Origin: Brachionus manjavacas
Lineage: Eukaryota > Rotifera > Eurotatoria > Ploima > Brachionidae
Reading direction: 5' to 3'
Length of the DNA stretch: 64,000 nucleotides
NCBI GenBank assembly: GCA_019054805.1
Contig: JAHQIY010000004.1
Span: 992,001-1,056,000 of the forward strand
The translations under genes and the position numbers were made by a program. Below are positions 21,601 through 31,046 of this stretch, piece after piece. The notes below the pieces were generated by a model that was given only the letters and a program-made list of their open reading frames with translations, did not search any database and was not told where the DNA came from. Positions within the stretch are counted from its first letter, which is position 1, and each line of letters starts with the position of its first letter.

Positions 21601-24600
21601 TAATTCCCTTCGAGTCACGTGTCAATATTTGATTTTCCACCTCGTTTATGTTGCGAGCAATGCTCACGCCGAGCTGCTCCCACCCGACCCGTATGGTCTC
21701 CATGGTGTAGCCAGTGTGTCTGTTCTCGAAGATCATGGCCTCCTGAATTTCCTTGTTGATGTTTTCCAGCTCGTCAATGTTCGGCTTGTACTGAGCCAAT
21801 CCTTGATCCATAGTCCTGAGCCTTTGCAGCTGCTGCTCCAGCCCGCCCTGCATGTTCACGGCCACGCTGGCTATTTGATCGTGCTGACGCTCGATCCAAG
21901 GGCCGGCCACGTTCGCCTTCAGGGCGAACAAGATCCTCAAGCTGTCGTTTTGTTTCTGCTTGTTCATCTCGCCTTGGAGCGTTTGGTCGCGCAGCGGCAC
22001 CAACTGCTGCACTTCCATCCACTTGGACTGCAGCTCGCTGGGCTCAATGCTTGTGTACGGGTTCTCGGCAATCTGCAGGCCGTGCTGCTGGCACAAATGG
22101 AGCGCCTCGTGGGCCAGCGCATCTATCGAGCTGAACTCTTTGTCGGCTTCGGCCAGAGTGGCCTTGAACTGCTCATGGGCGCCAATCAGGCCCTGAATCT
22201 CGTCCACGCTGTGCACAATGAACATGTCCACGAGGTCCTCGCGGGCCCCGTCCAGCCAGTTGTTGTAGGGCGCGGCGCGCTTCGCATACTCCAAGAAAAG
22301 ACTGTCCACGTGCTCGAGTATGCGCTCGGCCTCCTCGAGCGCCACTCGCCGCTTGCTGGTCAGCGTGCCCAGCAGGTCCCAGTTGCGGCATATGCTCTCG
22401 CATCTGGCGTTCACGGAGGCCGCGTCGTGGTAGTCGAGCGCGTTCAGCTCTTGGGCTATGGCCGCTATTTGCTCGACGCGGTCCTGGTGCGCGGCCAAGT
22501 CCGACTCGAACGCTTCGTGCTTTTTTATCAAGGCTTTGAGGTCGTTGAGCTTGCAGCGCTTGAAGTCGTGGGCCTGCAGCAGGTCTTCTTTGCCGTTGGC
22601 CCACGACTCGTGTATGTCGCACTTGTGTTTGAACTTTTTGGCCAAGTGGTCGAGCCGCTCCAGGCGCATCAGCTCGGACAGCAGCCACTCTTCGAAGCCC
22701 CTCTCGGCGAACTCGAGGCCTTTCCACGCGTTCGATATGTCCGAGACTAGTTTGCCCTCGGAGGGCAGATAGGCCGGCCGGTTGCTCAGGCGAAGCTTGG
22801 TCTGCAGCGTGTTGAAGTCGGTCTCTAGCTTGGCTTTTTGCTCGAGACGTGGCGGCTTGTGCACGCGGCGGTAGTCGCGAAACTCCGAGAGCTTTTTTTG
22901 GGTGCCCGGCAGTGTGTTGTCAGTGGTGCGGTTCTCCAGCCACGGGGTTGTGCGTCTAATCCATTCCAAAAGCTTTAAGAAAATTTTTTTTAATGGTGTT
23001 AAATGCCAGAAAAGGTTGGCGGGTCCAATTTTTTGGCGCCGTTAAAAAATCATTTTTTTGCCCACCCCCTCTCAAAGATTAGCACCAAATTTTAAGCTGT
23101 ACCCTTTTAGGACTAAAAATTTAATGATTTTGTGAACATTTTTAATTATTGTTGTACAGATTCTTGGAGCTCTTTTTCTAAGCTACAAAATGGTGTGTTC
23201 ATTTGTTTTAAAAAAAAAAATTTTGACTATCAAAGCTGGCTTTTGCTAAAACACGGTCAGATAAGGAATTTTGCAATAGATGCTTACCACTGACCATTCT
23301 GTAGAGAATTTGATGTTGGACATTAGGTGCTGATGTAAATCAAATTGACGATTTTATTTTCATTAAATTTAAAAAGAAATTAAATTCAAACATTAACTTA
23401 TATAATTCTAATTTCAATTTAGATGATTGTTTAATTAAAAAAAGGGTTTATAAAAAAATTTTATAAAAAAATTTTGGGTCTTGCGTAAAATGTGATCCGG
23501 TGATCACATAACTTGTGATCCAAAATTCGACAACAATTTAAAAAAAAAATTTTTTGGGGTCTTTACCAATATGTGATCACTTGATCACCAAAAATGTGAT
23601 CATTTTAATAATGCTGGTTTTGTGAACAAGACTGATCACCAAATCGATGATCACACAATATGTGATCAAATGATTGATCACGAGAATTTAAACTACGATC
23701 ACTAAAAAAAATTTACTGATCACGCTTGAATCTCAAACTTATAATATATATTGATCATCAAAATAAAAAATTTTCTCATCAACTTTTCTTGATAAAAAGA
23801 TGTCACATTAAAATTGCAATATAAATTATATGTGCTTCAGTTTTGAAATCTTTTTTATATAATCATTCTTACGCTTACTAAGCTTTAAATTGTAATATAT
23901 AAAATGAATGAATGTCTTGAATCAAATAATAATTCGTATAATTTTGGCTGTTATTCGATCTTGGGCTGCCGAGTTGACTGTTTCAAAGACAGTTGATTCA
24001 ATTCTTCTCCACTTTGATCACAATTTAAACAGAGAAACTCCATATTGCTAAAAAACACAGTCAAATTTCATGTTAATTTTTTTTCTATATAAAACTTTAT
24101 TAATGTGACATCTTTTTATCAAGAAAATTTAATGGGAAAACTTTATATTTTAATGATCTATATATATTATAAATATTGCCACTTTATTCTTACGTCTTTG
24201 ATCACATAAATAAAAACATTGATCACAAAAGTTTTTTCCTTAATTTTACTTTTTATATTTTAGATCACATATTGTGTGATCATCGATTTGGTGATCAGTC
24301 TTGTTCACAAAACCAGCATTATTAAAATGATCACATTTTTGGTGATCAAGTGATCACATATTGGACAAGACCCATTTTTTGATCTCCAAAAAAATGTCTG
24401 TGATCACATCAGTATAATTGAAAAATCAAAAAAAATGAACATTTTGCTTAAATTTTTTAAAAGTCTTGGAAAAATTTTTACTTATGTTTCTTTGAAATAT
24501 GTAACTTTACACGCTTTTCATTCATATTTTCAGCATTTGATTATTGCCAAAATTATCTCCAGCGGTTTTTTAAAAAAAGAAAAAAATGAGTCCTTAAATA

Positions 24601-27600
24601 CAGATTTAAATGAACCACAACTACTACATCTCCATGTTTTTAATTTTAAAAATTTTTTAATTTTTTCAAAATACAAATGAAATATTTTTTAATAAAATAG
24701 CATAAAGTTCTAAAAAGTTTTTCTTTTTTTTCATTTGATGATCATCAATTAGCTCTTCAACTTTAAGAAGCTTTATTAGAAAATCAAAAATTCATGTGAT
24801 CGTGAAAATTTTTTTGGGATCAAGAAAAAAGTTTTTGTGAACATTGAAATTATTTATGTGATCAACGATTTGGTGATCAGCAATGATCACAAAGTTCGCA
24901 TGATACCACTGACCACATTTTACGCATGACCCAAAATATTAATTTTTAATAAAGGTTTGATCATTTTCTTTTTTTTTAATTTTGAATTTTAAAATTTAAA
25001 TTCAATCATTTTCTGGGTCTAAATCAAAAATCAATTAAAAAATTTGAATGAAAAAATGACCACTAGTCATATGAATTGCAGAAAAAACTAGTGGTGACCT
25101 AGCTCTTTTCTTTAGAAGCTCATGGCTAAAAAAAACTAAAGAAAAAAATTAAAAATATCTTTTTTTGGTATGTACATTTAATTTTTGCTCAAAATAAAAA
25201 AAATAAAATTGCGGTCTTGTTTAATTATCTAAACGAATTTTTAATTCCTAACTGAATTACTTTTTACGTAGATTTTCTTACACTAATCATTCAATTTGAT
25301 GTTTTTGGTAATTTTTTCCCAAAAAATTACGTATACTTACGCAAAAAATGTAGTAATTTATGTAATTTCATTAATTTATTTATTTAATTAATTGTTAGAA
25401 AATTTTTAATGATATATCTTTATTTGTTTTTTTTGCGGGGAAGCTCAATCAGTTTTTAAGCTATTTTTAGTGTTTGACCAAGCTAAATTAAAATCAATGT
25501 TATGTGGAACAAATTTCTTCAAATGATTTTAAATGGGTAAATTAAACCTTATAACAAATAAAATACGAATTATGAAAGCATAAATAGAGGTTTAATTTCC
25601 TAATTCAAAATCTCCAGATTTAAATCCAATTGAGATGGTATGGAATGAGTTAAAAGCTTTTGCAAGAAAAAAAGCAATCAATAATGAGGAAGATGCTAAC
25701 AAATCAATATTTGAATTTAACAGACTACTTTAGTCATCTTAAATTTAAAAAAAAAACGAAAATTTTTGGTCTTTTGAAAATTTTACGTAAAATTTGTAGC
25801 CCTGAATAATCACTTATTCATCAGCTTGTCAACTGATGCACAAAGATAATTATACTTGTTAAGTATTTCAGAAGTAGGAGGCTTCGAAATGCTGACATAG
25901 ACATTAAGCACTTAGCTCACATCTTGACTTAATTACAAGCTCGTGTTCTTGACACGAGCACATATATAAATAGATATAAATAAGAATTCCATTCTTAGAA
26001 CTTCAGAACGTTCAATAACTTAAATAAAGCTTTTGAAGATCAAACATTGTTTTATTATAAACCGGTTACGTAAGCTTGCGTAATTTTCCGTAAAAATTAC
26101 CAAAAACATCAATACTAATTTGAAATCAATACTGTTTATTTAAAAAAATTCCTTTGTATATTTAAGAAATTTTCACTTTGTGACTCTTTATAATTTATCG
26201 TTTATTTTTAATCAAATTTTTTTTTTTAAATAAAAAATTTATCTAATAGAGAAAACTCTTTATTCTTATTGTCGTAGCAAAAAAATTTAACAAAAAAAAA
26301 TGAGAAAAAATTTAAACTTACGTCTGATGCGAGACGCTCATACTCCTCCATTAATCTCTCGTTTTCCTGGTTAACTTTGAGCACCTTGCATATTCGATTG
26401 GCAGCAGTCTCGGCCTTAAATAAAAGGTTAAGTGGCTGGAAATGGTCGTGGGTAGATGGCAAATCACATGCAGACCTTTTGAGCACCGGCAAATGCGTGA
26501 TAATACGAGGACACATAAGTCATTACGGACTTTTCATCCGGCTTAGCACTATGGGTTATTTCTAGCAAAATCAGACAAAGTTTAAGACACAGCACAACAA
26601 ATAGAAAAAATAAAAAAGACAAAATTTAGGGCAACATGCATGGACACGCGCAGCAGACGGCATACCTTGTGAGCGCCGGCGAACGCGTGGTAATACGCCG
26701 AGACGTAGGTCATTACGGACCTATCGTCCGGACGGATACAATTAACCATGTCTGCACAGTTTTTAACATTTAATTTCAACTAAGTGGTCAATTAAAGCTA
26801 GATTACCTTCGGCGTCCAGCATTTTGGGTATGTCCAAATGTTTCTCGGCAATGTCAAAGGCCAGATTCAAGTTTTTGAGCGGCTCGTCTTTGTTCAGCTT
26901 GTCGTAATCGATCAAATCTGGACGGTGACGATGAATTAGAGCGCAAAAGGCAAGGCCGTCTTTGAAGCTCATGTGAAAGTTTTGTACATTGACATTTTTG
27001 TATGGCTGCGTTTTGCGCTGACACCACAATAGAAGACCTTCTTTCGCGGACATTTCTTTTTTTTTTTAATTTTCAATAATTTTTATCATTAAATAATTAA
27101 GAAAAAAAAATTTTTTTTTCTTAATTTTTAATCAATACAAAAAAATTAATTTCTTTGAAAATTAAAAATCAATTTTTATGTTTTATCAATAAATATTTTA
27201 TGTAATTTTTTAATTTTTTAAATAATGGGAAAAAAAAATTTTGTTGATATATTTTTTTTACTTTTTTACTAAGAGAAAAAAACTGTTTACCTTCTACTGA
27301 AATGTCCTGAATGGCAAATCTAAGAATAATGGTCCAGATCATGCCGAGAGTCATTTTTAAATTTCCATCGACTATTTCCTCGGCGCCAATCGATACCAGC
27401 TTGACGCCCTTGCTCTGAATGTAGTCAAGGGCCTTGTTGACATTGGCTATTTTGTGGAAGCGCATTTTGCCGCGGTCAGGCTTGGGCAGCTGTTCGCCCG
27501 ATATCACCTCAAGCAAGAGCATTAGCTTGAGACCGTTGCGAAAGTCCTCATTTATTTCTTCGATTTGAGTGCCGGCCTTGCGCAGATGCGAGTTGCACCA

Positions 27601-27810
27601 CGCAGTGAACGTCTTGCGCTGCTGCTTCTCCCACAGCGGGTCCAGAACGCCCTCGCGCTCCCACTCCTCTTCCTGCTGCATGTACTCGTCCGAGTACGCG
27701 TTGACCGGCTTGCCCGAATAGGCCTGGTCGTACGGCGACTGCTGGTACGCCTGCATGTACACACTGTTTGCCGGGTTGGCATAGTAACCGTTCATTTCCG
27801 GGTTCATCAT
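15306..27810 (-). CDS. ACTN: alpha-actinin, complete gene with twin alternative exons
   Basis: Actin cross-linking protein of Z-disc-like structures, stress fibres and adhesion sites. Coding exons (minus): 27810-27291, 27055-26807, then 26751-26666 or 26561-26476, then 26414-26322, 22972-21470, 15675-15517, 15464-15306 (stop TGA). All junctions are GT-AG and keep frame. The product is about 922 residues, normal for the family. Order: Tyr/Gln-rich N-terminus (1-55), CH1 (about 63-168, [14 protein letters not shown]), CH2 (about 178-285), neck ([12 protein letters not shown]), four spectrin repeats (from [15 protein letters not shown]), EF-hands ([35 protein letters not shown]) and the C-terminus [17 protein letters not shown], the hallmark actinin ending that binds titin-like or PDZ partners. 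The start is the second-codon Met-rich [10 protein letters not shown]; either Met may be used. Two large introns carry transposons. Identity is certain; the exact isoform set is inferred. Confidence 0.97.
16310..17690 (+). mobile_element. LINE family A fragment, reverse transcriptase C-terminal half
   Basis: Starts with [23 protein letters not shown] (FADD box changed to LADD), is interrupted at 16390-16784 by a MITE, and resumes with the thumb region ([50 protein letters not shown]). It ends at 17660-17690 with CTGAAGAAGCTCTACC, the family 3' terminus. Stops at about 16875 and 17226 and a frameshift near 17355 kill it. Closely related to the copies at 37.3-38.6 and 39.4-40.4 kb. Confidence 0.85.
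16390..16784. mobile_element. Tc1/mariner-type MITE (395 bp) nested in a LINE
   Basis: Terminal inverted repeat CAGTGGTGATTTGA ... TCAAATCACCACTG with TA on both sides (16388-16389, 16785-16786). The paralogous LINE at 39.73 kb has the uninterrupted sequence GTTACATTCTTCATT with a single TA, which directly proves the insertion point and the TA duplication. The inner half (about 16535-16770) is a long near-perfect palindrome. No coding capacity. Confidence 0.9.
19606..19945. mobile_element. palindromic MITE (340 bp) with 9-bp target duplication
   Basis: Ends AGTTTTGTGAAATTCAGTAC and, inverted, GGTTTTGTGAAGTTCAGTAC. Both arms are about 115 bp and include GCAACATAGTGCAACATTCA. The flanking direct repeat ATATGAAAG occurs at 19597-19605 and 19946-19954. 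A 9-bp duplication with long arms fits MULE-derived MITEs. Non-coding. Confidence 0.75.
20130..21055 (-). mobile_element. LINE family A' copy, reverse transcriptase C-terminal part with 3' end
   Basis: On the minus strand: [19 protein letters not shown], a frameshift near 20890, then [33 protein letters not shown] (from 20788), [39 protein letters not shown] and [13 protein letters not shown]. The 3' UTR ends with CTGAAGGAGCTTTAGCTCGG and an (AAATAAT)-like tail near 20130-20175. Nearly identical to the plus-strand copy at 51.6-52.4 kb, including the same frameshift. 5'-truncated, inactive. Confidence 0.85.
21300..21412 (+). mobile_element. LINE 3' terminal fragment
   Basis: T-rich DNA followed by CTTAAGAAGCTTTATCTCTGCACAGATAAA and an AAATAAATAAATAAA tail, a diverged form of the LINE 3' end CTGAAGGAGCTTTAGCTCGGCACAGATAA seen inverted at 20.16 kb. 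Confidence 0.45.
21470..22972 (-). CDS. ACTN: alpha-actinin rod exon: four spectrin repeats plus first EF-hand
   Basis: A single 1503-nt exon (501 codons, phase 0 at both ends) from LLEWIRR to NIRDDKQ. It carries the four spectrin repeats that form the antiparallel dimer rod (conserved W and L heptad positions, for example [20 protein letters not shown] and [20 protein letters not shown]), then EF-hand 1. The EF1 loop [12 protein letters not shown] lacks the usual Gly at position 6, so calcium binding is doubtful. The exon is strongly GC-rich against its surroundings. Confidence 0.96.
23472..24936. mobile_element. TGATCAC-rich foldback element in an actinin intron
   Basis: Outer inverted ends TTTTGGGTC(T/A)TGCGTAAAATGTG (23472-23494 and about 24914-24936). 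Inner arms of about 110 bp are near-perfect inverse copies (23556-23668 and 24263-24373), including GGTGATCAxGTGATCACATA and CATCGATTTGGTGATCAGTC, and a further inverted segment with AATGTGACATCTTTTTATCAAGAAAA (about 23790-23815 and 24103-24130). The self-complementary heptamer TGATCAC/GTGATCA occurs many times. The loop 23840-24090 is less AT-rich but has no recognised gene. Foldback-type, non-autonomous. Confidence 0.75.
25285..26130 (+). mobile_element. degenerate Tc1/mariner element
   Basis: 25611-25734 reads [20 protein letters not shown] to a stop, the strongly conserved C-terminal catalytic block of Tc1/mariner transposases (third acidic residue in NPIE). Inverted ends share TTGATGTTTTTGGTAATTTTT and xTTACGTAxxCTTACG (about 25297-25345 and about 26068-26115). 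The rest of the transposase is lost. Sits in the actinin intron between the neck and rod exons. Confidence 0.7.
26322..26414 (-). CDS. ACTN: alpha-actinin neck exon
   Basis: 93 nt, phase 0 both ends (acceptor TTTAAG|GCC, donor GAC|GTAAGT). Encodes [20 protein letters not shown] to YERLASD, the linker between the actin-binding domain and the first spectrin repeat. Confidence 0.95.
26476..26561 (-). CDS. ACTN: alpha-actinin alternative exon B (CH2 end)
   Basis: 86 nt, acceptor GCTAG|AAATAACC and donor AAAAG|GTCTGC. Completes the phase-1 codon G|AA and encodes [16 protein letters not shown] then [13 protein letters not shown]. Same length, phase and protein pattern as exon A just upstream, so one replaces the other in the mature mRNA. 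It matches the canonical actinin sequence at KPDE(K/R), like ubiquitous vertebrate isoforms. The donor GTCTGC is a weaker match to consensus than that of exon A. Confidence 0.85.
26666..26751 (-). CDS. ACTN: alpha-actinin alternative exon A (CH2 end)
   Basis: 86 nt, acceptor TGTGCAG|ACATGG and donor CACAAG|GTATGC. Completes the phase-1 codon G|AC and encodes [16 protein letters not shown] then [13 protein letters not shown]. Separated from exon B by a 104-bp intron and from the preceding CH2 exon by a 55-bp intron. GC-richer than exon B. Confidence 0.88.
26807..27055 (-). CDS. ACTN: alpha-actinin CH2 exon
   Basis: 249 nt, enters and leaves in phase 1. Encodes [20 protein letters not shown] through [10 protein letters not shown], the body of the second calponin-homology domain. 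The acceptor AAAAAG|AAATGTCC is preceded by a run of A rather than a pyrimidine tract. The donor is GAAG|GTAATC. Confidence 0.94.
27291..27810 (-). CDS. ACTN: alpha-actinin first coding exon: N-terminus and CH1
   Basis: 520 nt, ends in phase 1 at GAAG|GTAAAC. An N-terminal extension of about 55 residues rich in Tyr, Gln and Asn ([16 protein letters not shown]) precedes CH1, with the actin-binding surface [16 protein letters not shown] and [19 protein letters not shown]1 ends with [15 protein letters not shown]. Confidence 0.95.
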
Positions 27811-28316
27811 TTAGAAATGAAGATGCTCTAGAGTTTATTTATGTTCAGGTGCTCGTAATTTTATTTCTAAAAAAACAAAACAAAAAATGCTAATTTTGAT
27901 GCTTTTTGTTCAATTAATAAGCATAGATGTTTCAAAGTGAGAGAGAGAGAAAGAAAAAAGCATTAAACTAGATGCTTTGATCGAGCATACCCTCAGATCA
28001 AATTACGTTTAGTATTTTTTTTTTCTAGCATAAATAGTTGTACATTTTCATTTTTGATTTGTCTAGATTTTGCCTTGTGTGTAGCCCCAATGTGCCTCAA
28101 ACAGCAAGCGCGTTCTTGTCCTGGTTGTTTGTTAGCTTCTTGCAGATGTTAAACACTAGTCTAGCTTTTTGAATCACTTAATGCACTCGATCAAAATTCT
28201 AGGCTGAGATTAGAAGCCTTAGAATTGTTCGCTGATAACGAGTGCATTTTTTATGCAGTACGGAAGATTATAATAACAAAATTTGATTTCTTTTTATTAC
28301 AATATTTCCTATGATA
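27811..28316 (-). promoter_or_regulatory. alpha-actinin 5' flanking region
   Basis: Region expected to hold the 5' UTR and promoter. There is a GA-rich microsatellite (GAGAGAGAGA, about 27941-27952). 28080-28200 is less AT-rich than its surroundings and could be an untranslated first exon. An inverted pair TGCACTCG/CGAGTGCA lies at about 28182 and 28238. No TATA box can be called with confidence. Confidence 0.3.
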
Positions 28317-29535
28317 CAGTGCTGCTACGATACCTTGAATTCACCATATTTTACGTAAATTATGGTAAATTCACGATATTTTACCATATTTACCGTAAAA
28401 TATGGTAATATAAAAAAGGGTATTTTTCGTAAAATAACGATAATTATCGTAAAATACCGATAATTACTGTAAAATTCAGTGAAAAAAAAAAATTCCAAAA
28501 TTTCTCGAAAAACCGATTTTCATGAAAAAAATTTTTTTTTTGAATTTTTGAAAAAGGAAAACAAAAAAAATTTTTTAGACAAAAATTGACGTAAATTTCG
28601 GTAAATTCTTGTAAAAAAAGGTAAAAAATGTTAAAAATTCAACAGAAAAGGAAAAATTGATTTTTTATTACTTCTTTCAATTTTCTAACAAATTAAAATA
28701 TTTAAACATTATTTACAAAATAAATTTTATTTTCTAGCTTTTTTTGCTTTTAAGCTGTTAGCTGTCTTGTCCCAAGCTTCTTTGAATGTTGATCCTTTTG
28801 GAATAAATTTTACAAGCCCAGCTTTTTAAAAAAATTTATGTCTAACTTTTGATTTCATTTAAAGCATATTATTTTACTTTTGATATTAAGCATTTCAAAA
28901 AACTTTGACAGTTGAAAAATGTAAGAAATCATCTTAATATATAAATCATCTTATAAATGTAAAAAATACTAAAAAATTTTATTATTTTAATTTTTTAATA
29001 AATCATTTCTAGGTTGTTGAGATTGTAAGTGAAAGAAATGGTGACTGGTCAGATCATTGAATTCTGATTGTGTATCTTTTTTTTATAGAGCTCTTTATAA
29101 ATGATTTTTGATAATTTTTGTTTATAAGAAAATAATTTAACATTTTCGTACTTAATATTTTCAAATACTGATTTGGGAAAACAGATAATTGACAAATAAA
29201 TATTAATTTTCATAATTTGTTTAGAAAAAAATTGAAAGAAGTAATAAAAATCCATTTTTCCTTTTCTGTTGAATTTTTAACATTTTTTACCTTTTTTTAC
29301 AAGAATTTACCGAAATTTACGTCAATTTTTGTCTAAAAAATTTTTTTTGTTTTCTTTTTTCAAAAATTCAAAAAAAAAAATTTTTTTCATGAAAATCGGT
29401 TTTTCGAGAAATTTTGGAATTTTTTTTTTTCACTGAATTTCACAATAATTATCGGTATTTTACGAAAAATACCCTTTTTTTGATTACCATAATTTACGTA
29501 AAATATGGTGAATTCAAGGTATCGTAGCAGCACTG
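28317..29535. mobile_element. Tc1/mariner-type non-autonomous element (1.2 kb)
   Basis: Inverted ends CAGTGCTGCTACGATACC... with TTGAATTCACCATATTTTACG, flanked by TA (28315-28316, 29536-29537). Long arms (about 28317-28670 and 29255-29535) fold back on each other. The centre holds a conserved coding tail (28727-28828) and AT-rich DNA. A second, 3'-truncated copy starts at 41297. Confidence 0.85.
28727..28828 (-). pseudogene. coding tail carried in a Tc1-type element (copy 1)
   Basis: Minus-strand frame KAGLVKFIPKGSTFKEAWDK then TANSLKAKKARK and a TAA stop. The same frame, with a few substitutions and the same stop, is kept at 41.75-41.83 kb. I do not recognise the protein. It may be the last exon of a host gene or of the element's former transposase. 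Confidence 0.4.
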
Positions 29536-29537
29536 TA

Positions 29538-30109
29538 ACAGAATTTTTAATTTAATTTAGTTTTGTTACAAACCATGCAAAATAGAGCTGTTGGAACAAT
29601 AAACAAATTTATTCGAGAACATCTCGATTTGATCCCAATTATTAAATAAACGACCCCAAAAATAACGATTGTTATTTATCACATTTTCTGTCATGAAGTA
29701 TGATATAAATTAATGAATTTAACTGCAAAAAATAAAAGATTTCTTAACTGAAAAATTATCAAATTCAGCAAGTCTTCTGGAGAATAATTTCGATGACACT
29801 TTCATTGACGCAGAAACTTTTCCCAAAAAAATAATAGAAATTCAGCAATAACCCGCAACTTGGTCCAAGAGTGAGACTTGTTGTAAAAATTCAAGGAAGT
29901 GATAAAGGGTTTACATTTCGACAGTGTGTCATTGAACTCCCATGGGATTAATCATTTAAAAGATTCAGTCAAGCATGTATACAACTGCAAATATCAAAAA
30001 AATGAGGATTTGGGCTGTAAAGGCCATAACCCTCATACAGCTTAGAGTAGAAAAATATCATTGTTTACCTAGAAGAACTTTATTATTCAAAAAAGCCATT
30101 GAAAAACAA
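29538..30109. other. no gene recognised
   Basis: Broken frames with some protein-like pieces (RAVGTINKFIREHLD; HVYNCKYQKNEDLGCKG near 29960-30020) but no assignable family. The same sequence resumes after 30693, so it is the host of the next inserted element. Confidence 0.4.
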
Positions 30110-30111
30110 CT

Positions 30112-30692
30112 GGGGTGAAGTTTTGACATGAGTTAATTAATTAAATGAATTTATTATTATGTTAACTCATTATTTTTTTAGTAACTCATTTTTTACTTAT
30201 TTTTTTCTGCTTCAATATTTTGATGAAAAGAGAAAATTTGACCATAAAGATTCTAAAGTTCTAAAATTCCAACAAAAAATCCTAAATGAAACCCAAACTT
30301 AACTAAAAAACAATAATTGAAAAAAATCAATTAAATAACTTAAAAATATATTTAAACCTTAAACCCATTGCTGATAAAATTACACATTGTTAAAAATGAA
30401 TGCTTATATTATTCCTATTTTAAATATTGACTTATCCAAGATATTGGAAAAAAAGGTTGTACGTCCGTCAAATAAAGATAAATACCACATTCGTGGCAAA
30501 TTTATGCATATTTTTGACAAATATATTATTGAAAATACATACAATTATTCTTTATTTAAAAACACCAATGTGAAAATCACCCTTCTTTTTGAAATCAAAA
30601 ATTGAATTAATAAAATAAGTTAAAAAAAAACATGAGTTATTTTTTAATTAACTCATTTTTTTTTTAAACTCATGTCAAAACTTCACCCCAGT
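30112..30692. mobile_element. inverted-repeat DNA element carrying a short ORF
   Basis: Ends CTGGGGTGAAGTTTTGACAT and inverse ATGTCAAAACTTCACCCCAG, continued by AGTTAATTAA/ACTCATTTTTT repeats. Flanks TGAAAAACAA and TGAAAAACTA look like a 9-10-bp target duplication with one mismatch, as for MULE-type elements. Interior ORF at 30394-30605. Confidence 0.65.
30394..30605 (+). CDS. small ORF inside an inverted-repeat element, unassigned
   Basis: About 70 residues from ATG at 30394 (MNAYIIPILNIDLSKILE) through KKVVRPSNKDKYHIRGKFMH to FEIKN and a stop. The middle is basic with no long F/I/L runs. No family recognised; could be a fragment of a transposase or a captured sequence. Confidence 0.3.
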
Positions 30693-30855
30693 GAAAAACT
30701 AACTGACTGAATAGTTATATCTATAGTTGTGTATTATATACACACTTCCAACTTAGCTGAATGTCAAGTTACTCTTCGTCGAGATGGCTGAGGAATTGGT
30801 TAATCACAATATATTAATATACATTCAAAAATTTTTATTTTATATTAAATATATA

Positions 30856-31044
30856 CAGTGCCGGAAATTAACTTGTCACATTATATCTATATGATTTGAT
30901 ATCAACTGATATCAGCTAATATCAGGGTAAAAAAATTTTTTACAAATTTTTACATAAAAAAAATTCAAATTTTAATTCACCTGATTTTTTCTGATATCAA
31001 ATGATAACAGCTGATATGATGTGACAAGTTAATTTCCGGCACTG
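30856..31044. mobile_element. Tc1/mariner-type MITE (189 bp)
   Basis: Near-perfect inverted ends CAGTGCCGGAAATTAACTTG, TCACAT, flanked by TA (30854-30855, 31045-31046). The whole element folds into one hairpin through GATATCA-type repeats. Non-coding. Confidence 0.9.
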
Positions 31045-31046
31045 TA

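Noticed and set aside
21560-22750. Long plus-strand open frame of about 400 codons opposite the actinin rod exon
   Set aside because: Antisense shadow of the GC-rich actinin exon. No domain, and the minus-strand reading is unambiguously spectrin repeats.
30778-30812. GTCGAGATGGCTGAGGAATT..., like the start of a tRNA-Leu/Ser gene
   Set aside because: Only the D-arm-like part is present; no anticodon arm, T-arm or B-box follows, so no tRNA or tRNA-derived SINE is called.
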